A model generated the notes under the pieces. It was not told the origin of the DNA and ran no database searches. It saw nothing but the letters and a program-made list of their open reading frames with translations. The position numbers and the translations under genes were made by a program. A stretch of 64,000 nt of DNA from Heliocidaris erythrogramma (Eukaryota; Echinodermata; Echinoidea; Camarodonta; Echinometridae): contig CM046863.1 of NCBI GenBank assembly GCA_025617745.1, forward strand, positions 57,859,829-57,923,828. Reading direction: 5' to 3'. Position 1 is the first letter of the stretch. Each line of letters begins with the position of its first letter. Of the stretch, positions 58,110 through 64,000 are shown piece by piece.

Positions 58110-59600
58110 TTCTTCTCCAAACCCATGATCGGAATTCAACCAAACTTGGTAGGAATCATCCTTAGGGGTAGGTGACCCAAAGTTGCTAAAATGGTACATG
58201 TGGCCCCCAGGGGGCCCAGGGGAGGCTCCCAATTGTAAAAGCTATGTAAATTTCAAACATCTTCTTCTCCAGAACCAGGCATAGCTCAGACTTGGTATTT
58301 TGTATGGAGATACCTCTATAGATGAAGAATGAATGTTGTTCATGAAATTTCTCTGAGTGGCCCTATAGGGGCCCTGTGGGGGTAAAATACTGGAGGGGGG
58401 GGGGGGGGCGCTGCCAGGCAAAATGTACATTCTGATCTTCTTCTCCAAAACACATGATCGGAATTCAACCAAACTTGGTAGGAATCATCCTTAGGGGTAG
58501 GGGACCCAAAGTTGCTAAAATGGTACATGTGGCCCCCAGGGGGCCCAGGGGGAGGGCCCCCAATTGTAAAAGCTATGTAAATTTCAAACATCTTCTTCTC
58601 CAGAACCAGGCATAGCTCAGACTTGGTATTTTGTATGGAGATACCTCTATAGATGAAGAATGAATGTTGTTCATGAAATTTCTCTGAGTGGCCCTATAGG
58701 GGCCCTGTGGGGTAACATACTGGAGGGGGGGGGGGCGCTGCCAGGCAAAATGTACATTCTGATCTTCTTCTCCAAAACACATGATCGGAATTCAACCAAA
58801 CTTGGTAGGAATCATCCTTAGGGGTAGGGGACCCAAAGTTGCTAAAATGGTACATGTGGCCCCCAAGGGGGCCCAGGGGGAGGGCCCCCAATTGTAAAAG
58901 CTATGTAAATTTCAAACATCTTCTTCTCCAGAACCAGGCATAGCTCAGACTTGGTATTTTGTATGGAGATACCTCTATAGATGAAGAATGAATGTTGTTC
59001 ATGAAATTTCTCTGAGTGGCCCTATAGGGGCCCTGTGGGGGTAACATGGAGGGGGGGGGGGGGGGGGGGGGGCGCTGCCAGGCAAAATGTACATTCTGTT
59101 CTTCTTCTCCAAAACACATGATCGGAATTCAACCAAACTTGGTAGGAATCATCCTTAGGGGTAGGGGACCCAAAGTTGCTAAAATGGTACATGTGGCCCC
59201 CAGGGGGCCCAGGGGGCCAGGGGGAGAGCCCCAAGTGTAAAAGCTATGTAAATTTCAAACATCTTCTTCTCCAGAACCAGGCATAGCTCAGACTTGGTAT
59301 TGTGTATGGAGATACCTCTATAGATGAAGAATGAATGTTGTTCATGAAATTTCTCTGAATGGCCCTGTAGGGCCCTGTGGGGGTAACATACTGGAGGGGG
59401 GGGGGGGGGCGCTGCCAGGCAAAATGTACATTCTGATCTTCTCCAAAACACATGATCGGAATTCAACCAAACTTGGTAGGAATCATCCTTAGGGGTAGGG
59501 GACCCAAAGTTGCTAAAATGGTACATGTGGCCCCCAGGGGGCCCAGGGGGAGAGCCCCCAAGTGTAAAAGCTATGTAAATTTCAAACATTTTCTTCTCCA
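58110..59600 (-). repeat. ~329-bp tandem core array 1 (about 4.5 units)
   Basis: Units start at CTTCTTCTCCAAAACACATGAT-like sequence with spacing 327-336 bp. Each is a dimer of two ~165-bp halves, both beginning TCTTCTTCTCCA. One half carries TGGTACATGTGGCCCC; the other carries GGCCCTATAGGGGCC and a variable G run before CGCTGCCAGGC. The array breaks off at TTCTTCTCCAG (59600), inside a unit, where the flank block repeats. Minus-strand proline-rich ORFs are by-products. Confidence 0.9.
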
Positions 59601-59607
59601 GTTTCCT

Positions 59608-60015
59608 GTTTCCTTTATCTTCTTCTTTTTTTCTGTTAAATCACCTTCGTCTCTTTCACCATTTTTCAATCTGTTTCTTAATATTTGTTTTAATTATTAT
59701 TTTGTTCTAATTTTCGACTCTGTCGAGTTTTGTTTATTTCTACTTATTATGTACTAATTTTCTCATTCCATTTCTTATTTTTATTTCTTTGTCATTATAA
59801 CCGCTATGCATAGACAAAAACTCATGTTTTGACTCATTGCTGTTAAATGTTAGTGTTCGTTTCGTTATTACATGAATTCACTCCCTTCACTTTCCTTTTA
59901 TTTTGGGGGGCGGTCGGATTGCACAAGCGAAGCTTTTGGGCTTGGGGGGGGGGGGGTGCGAATAAGAAATTAAATTTTAAAGGAGATGTCAGAGATTATC
60001 TGTTTCAACATTTTT
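59608..60015 (+). repeat. Flank block of the satellite-like element, copy 2
   Basis: Near-identical to 57589-58015. Confidence 0.85.
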
Positions 60016-60113
60016 AGCTCACCTGAGCCTATGGCTCGAGTGAGCTATTGCGATGGAAATTTGTCCGTCGGTCCGTTGTGCGTTCGTGCGTCGTCGTCGT
60101 CGTCGTCGTCCGT
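60016..60113 (-). mobile_element. Terminal hairpin plus CGT-rich microsatellite, copy 2
   Basis: The same hairpin lies at 60016-60046. The microsatellite (60063-60113) has become GTC-GTC-GTC, a different expansion from copy 1. Confidence 0.75.
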
Positions 60114-60119
60114 TAACTT

Positions 60120-63100
60120 TTTACATTTTCATCTTCTTCTCCAAAAACCATGATCGGAATTCAACCAAACTTGGTAGGAATCATCCTTAGGGGTAGGGGA
60201 CCCAAAGTTGCTAAAATGGTACATGTGGCCCCCAGGGGGCCCAGGGGGAGGGCCCCCAATTGTAAAAGCTATGTAAATTTCAAACATCTTCTTCTCCAGA
60301 ACCAGGCATAGCTCAGACTTGGTATTTGTATGGAGATACCTCTATAGATGAAGAATGAATGTTGTTCATGAAATTTCTCTGAGTGGCCCTATAGGGGCCC
60401 TGTGGGGGTAACATACTGGAGGGGGGGGGGGGGGGCGCTGCCAGGCAAAATGTACATTCTGATCTTCTTCTCCAAAACACATGATCGGAATTCAACCAAA
60501 CTTGGTAGGAATCATCCTTAGGGGTAGGGGACCCAAAGTTGCTAAAATGGTACATGTGGCCCCCAGGGGGGCCCAGGGGGAGGCCCCAATTGTAAAAGCT
60601 ATGTAAATTTCAAACATCTTCTTCTCCAGAACCAGGCATAGCTCAGACTTGGTATTTTGTATGGAGATACCTCTATAGATGAAGAATGAATGTTGTTCAT
60701 GAAATTTCTCTGAGTGGCCCTATAGGGGCCCTGTGGGGGTAACATACTGGAGGGGGGGGGGGGGGGCGCTGCCAGGCAAAATGTACATTCTGATCTTCTT
60801 CTCCAAAACACATGATCGGAATTCAACCAAACTTGGTAGGAATCATCCTTAGGGGTAGGGGACCCAAAGTTGCTAAAATGGTACATGTGGCCCCAAGGGG
60901 GCCCAGGGGGAGGGCCCCCAATTGTAAAAGCTATGTAAATTTCAAACATCTTCTTCTCCAGAACCAGGCATAGCTCAGACTTGGTATTGTGTATGGAGAT
61001 ACCTCTATAGATGAAGAATGAATGTTGTTCATGAAATTTCTCTGAGTGGCCCTATAGGGGCCCTGTGGGGGTAACATACTGGGGGGGGGGGGGGCGCTGC
61101 CAGGCAAAATGTACATTCTGATCTTCTTCTCAAAACACATGATCGGAATTCAACCAAACTTGGTAGGAATCATCCTTAGGGGTAGGGGACCCAAAGTTGC
61201 TAAAATGGTACATGTGGCCCCCAAGGGGGCCCAGGGGGAGGCCCCCAATTGTAAAAGCTATGTAAATTTCAAACATCTTCTTCTCCAGAACCAGGCATAG
61301 CTCAGACTTGGTATTGTGTATGGAGATACCTCTATAGATGAAGAATGAATGTTGTTCATGAAATTTCTCTGAGTGGCCCTATAGGGGCCCTGTGGGGGTA
61401 ACATACTGGAGGGGGGGGGGGGGCGCTGCCAGGCAAAATGTACATTCTGATCTTCTTCTCCAAAACACATGATCGGAATTCAACCAAACTTGGTAGGAAT
61501 CATCCTTAGGGGTAGGGGACCCAAAGTTGCTAAAATGGTACATGTGGCCCCAAGGGGGCCCAGGGGGAGGGCCCCCAATTGTAAAAGCTATGTAAATTTC
61601 AAACATCTTCTTCTCCAGAACCAGGCATAGCTCAGACTTGGTATTTTATGGAGATACCTCTATAGATGAAGAATGAATGTTGTTCATGAAATTTCTCTGA
61701 GTGGCCCTATAGGGGCCCTGTGGGGGTAACATACTGGAGGGGGGGGGGGGGCGCTGCCAGGCAAAATGTACATTCTGATCTTCTTCTCCAAAACACATGA
61801 TCGGAATTCAACCAAACTTGGTAGGATCATCCTTAGGGGTAGGGGACCCAAAGTTGCTAAAATGGTACATGTGGCCCCCAGGGGGCCCAGGGGGAGGGCC
61901 CCCAATTGTAAAAGCTATGTAAATTTCAAACATCTTCTTCTCCAGAACCAGGCATAGCTCAGACTTGGTATTGTGTATGGAGATACCTCTATAGATGAAG
62001 AATGAATGTTGTTCATGAAATTTCTCTGAGTGGCCCTATAGGGGCCCTGTGGGGGTAACATACTGGATGGGAGGGGGGGGGGGGGGCGCTGCCAGGCAAA
62101 ATGTACATTCTGATCTTCTTCTCCAAAACACATGATCGGAATTCAACCAAACTTGGTAGGAATCATCCTTAGGGGTAGGGGACCCAAAGTTGCTAAAATG
62201 GTACATGTGGCCCCCAAGGGGGCCCAGGGGGAGGGCCCCCAATTGTAAAAGCTATGTAAAATTTCAACATCTTCTTCTCCAGAACCAGGCATAGCTCAGA
62301 CTTGGTATTTTGTATGGAGATACCTCTATAGATGAAGAATGAATGTTGTTCATGAAATTTCTCTGAGTGGCCCTATAGGGGCCCTGTGGGGGTAACATAC
62401 TGGAGGGGGGGGGGGGGCGCTGCCAGGCAAAATGTACATTCTGATCTTCTTCTCCAAAACACATGATCGGAATTCAACCAAACTTGGTAGGAATCATCCT
62501 TAGGGGTAGGGGACCCAAAGTTGCTAAAATGGTACATGTGGCCCCAAGGGGGCCCAGGGGGAGGGCCCCCAATTGTAAAAGCTATGTAAATTTCAAACAT
62601 CTTCTTCTCCAGAACCAGGCATAGCTCAGACTTGGTATTTTGTATGGAGATACCTCTATAGATGAAGAATGAATGTTGTTCATGAAATTTCTCTGAGTGG
62701 CCCTATAGGGGCCCTGTGGGGGTAACATACTGGAGGGGGGGGGGGGGCGCTGCCAGGCAAAATGTACATTCTGATCTTCTTCTCCAAAACACATGATCGG
62801 AATTCAACCAAACTTGGTAGGAATCATCCTTAGGGGTAGGGGACCCAAAGTTGCTAAAATGGTACATGTGGCCCCCAAGGGGCCCAGGGGGAGGGCCCCA
62901 ATTGTAAAAGCTATGTAAATTTCAAACATCTTCTTCTCCAGAACCAGGCATAGCTCAGACTTGGTATTTTGTATGGAGATACCTCTATAGATGAAGAATG
63001 AATGTTGTTCATGAAATTTCTCTGAGTGGCCCTATAGGGGCCCTGTGGGGGTAACATACTGGAGGGGGGGGGGCGCTGCCAGGCAAAATGTACATTCTGA

Positions 63101-64000
63101 TCTTCTTCTCCAAAACACATGATCGGAATTCAACCAAACTTGGTAGGAATCATCCTTAGGGGTAGGGGACCCAAAGTTGCTAAAATGGTACATGTGGCCC
63201 CCAAGGGGGCCCAGGGGGAGGGCCCCCAATTGTAAAGCTATGTAAATTTCAAACATCTTCTTCTCCAGAACCAGGCATAGCTCAGACTTGGTATTGTGTA
63301 TGGAGATACCTCTATAGATGAAGAATGAATGTTGTTCATGAAATTTCTCTGAGTGGCCCTATAGGGGCCCTGTGGGGGTAACATACTGGAGGGGAGGGGG
63401 GGGGGGGGGGCGCTGCCAGGCAAAATGTACATTCTGATCTTCTTCTCCAAAACACATGATCGGAATTCAACCAAACTTGGTAGGAATCATCCTTAGGGGT
63501 AGGGGACCCAAAGTTGCTAAAATGGTACATGTGGCCCCAAGGGGGCCCAGGGGGAGGGCCCCAATTGTAAAAGCTATGTAAATTTCAAACATCTTCTTCT
63601 CCAGAACCAGGCATAGCTCAGACTTGGTATTGTGTATGGAGATACCTCTATAGATGAAGAATGAATGTTGTTCATGAAATTTCTCTGAGTGGCCCTATAG
63701 GGGCCCTGTGGGGGTAACATACTGGAGGGGGGGGGGGCGCTGCCAGGCAAAATGTACATTCTGATCTTCTTCTCCAAAACACATGATCGGAATTCAACCA
63801 AACTTGGTAGGAATCATCCTTAGGGGTAGGGGACCCAAAGTTGCTAAAATGGTACATGTGGCCCCCAAGGGGGCCCAGGGGGAGGCCCCCAATTGTAAAA
63901 GCTATGTAAATTTCAAACATCTTCTTCTCCAGAACCAGGCATAGCTCAGACTTGGTATTTTGTATGGAGATACCTCTATAGATGAAGAATGAATGTTGTT
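60120..64000 (-). repeat. ~329-bp tandem core array 2 (about 11.8 units, running off the window)
   Basis: The landmark ATGATCGGAATTCAACC recurs at about 60151, 60481, 60811, 61140, 61469, 61798, 62129, 62460, 62790, 63119, 63456 and 63780 (spacing ~324-337 bp). Units are highly similar; most length variation comes from the G run and the CCCCCAAGGGGGCCC block. The far end is outside the window. Confidence 0.95.

Noticed and set aside
58242-63920. Many near-identical minus-strand ORFs (Pro-rich, with FWRRR and APPPPP segments)
   Set aside because: They are translations of the ~329-bp core. The G run sets the proline stretch, its length varies between units and the period is not a multiple of three, so frames are not conserved from unit to unit.
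58110-64000. CRISPR array
   Set aside because: Repeats are contiguous ~329-bp units without unique spacers, and the context is eukaryotic.

Overview
The window looks like nuclear DNA of a marine invertebrate deuterostome, most probably an echinoid (sea urchin). That is an inference. The sequence is AT-rich with short phase-matched exons in long introns, frequent TAGGCCTA words, many poly-C/poly-G runs of 15-32 nt, tRNA-derived SINE sequence, several LINE fragments and an expanded leucine-rich-repeat exon array. There are no bacterial operons, Shine-Dalgarno sites or CRISPR arrays. One 500-N scaffold gap lies at 15802-16301.

Layout. 1-97 is the 3' end of a hairpin-ended repeat. 363-2907 (minus) carries a small five-exon gene of 154 codons that I reconstructed from splice sites; it includes a 16-nt micro-exon, every junction is in phase, and I do not recognise the product. 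3-12 kb is mostly non-coding, with promoter-like patches and a 771-bp Harbinger-like element (10848-11618) packed with CCGTA/GCGTA words. 12.2-12.9 kb holds an octamer-bearing palindrome, an N-terminal fragment of a Crypton-type tyrosine recombinase and a near-perfect 53-bp-arm hairpin. 13.5-15.8 kb is simple repeats, a LINE scrap and a 57-bp minisatellite.

16.3-29.8 kb is a tandem array of four cassettes, each a 40-nt micro-exon plus a ~510-nt LRR exon. Cassettes 3 and 4 are open; 1 and 2 carry frameshifts. The exon phases let one cassette splice in frame to the next, so this looks like serial module duplication in one receptor-like gene. The cassettes differ by clean insertions: two hairpin/microsatellite elements between copies 2 and 3, and a 5.3-kb block between copies 3 and 4. 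The block contains a ~150-bp tandem array and two promoter-like segments.

30-47 kb is dominated by three large inverted repeats: 31.0-34.5, 35.6-44.5 and 44.5-47.2 kb. The second was split by a 2-kb LINE that landed beside its centre, and one of its arms holds a decayed tRNA-Gly gene plus a tRNA-derived SINE. 47584-48817 is a TTAA-flanked inverted-repeat element carrying a complete THAP zinc-finger ORF. 52.6-57.35 kb holds a 5'-truncated LINE with an intact reverse-transcriptase ORF and a separate, decayed LINE endonuclease piece. 57.6-64 kb is a hairpin-ended element whose ~329-bp core has expanded into satellite-like arrays, duplicated together with its flank and running off the window end.

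Host coding content is therefore small: the 5-exon gene, the LRR cassettes and perhaps one or two orphan exons. The dominant theme is mobile DNA, especially elements built as terminal hairpin, CG-containing microsatellite and tandem core. In several families the core also carries AGGTCA-type nuclear-receptor half-sites.
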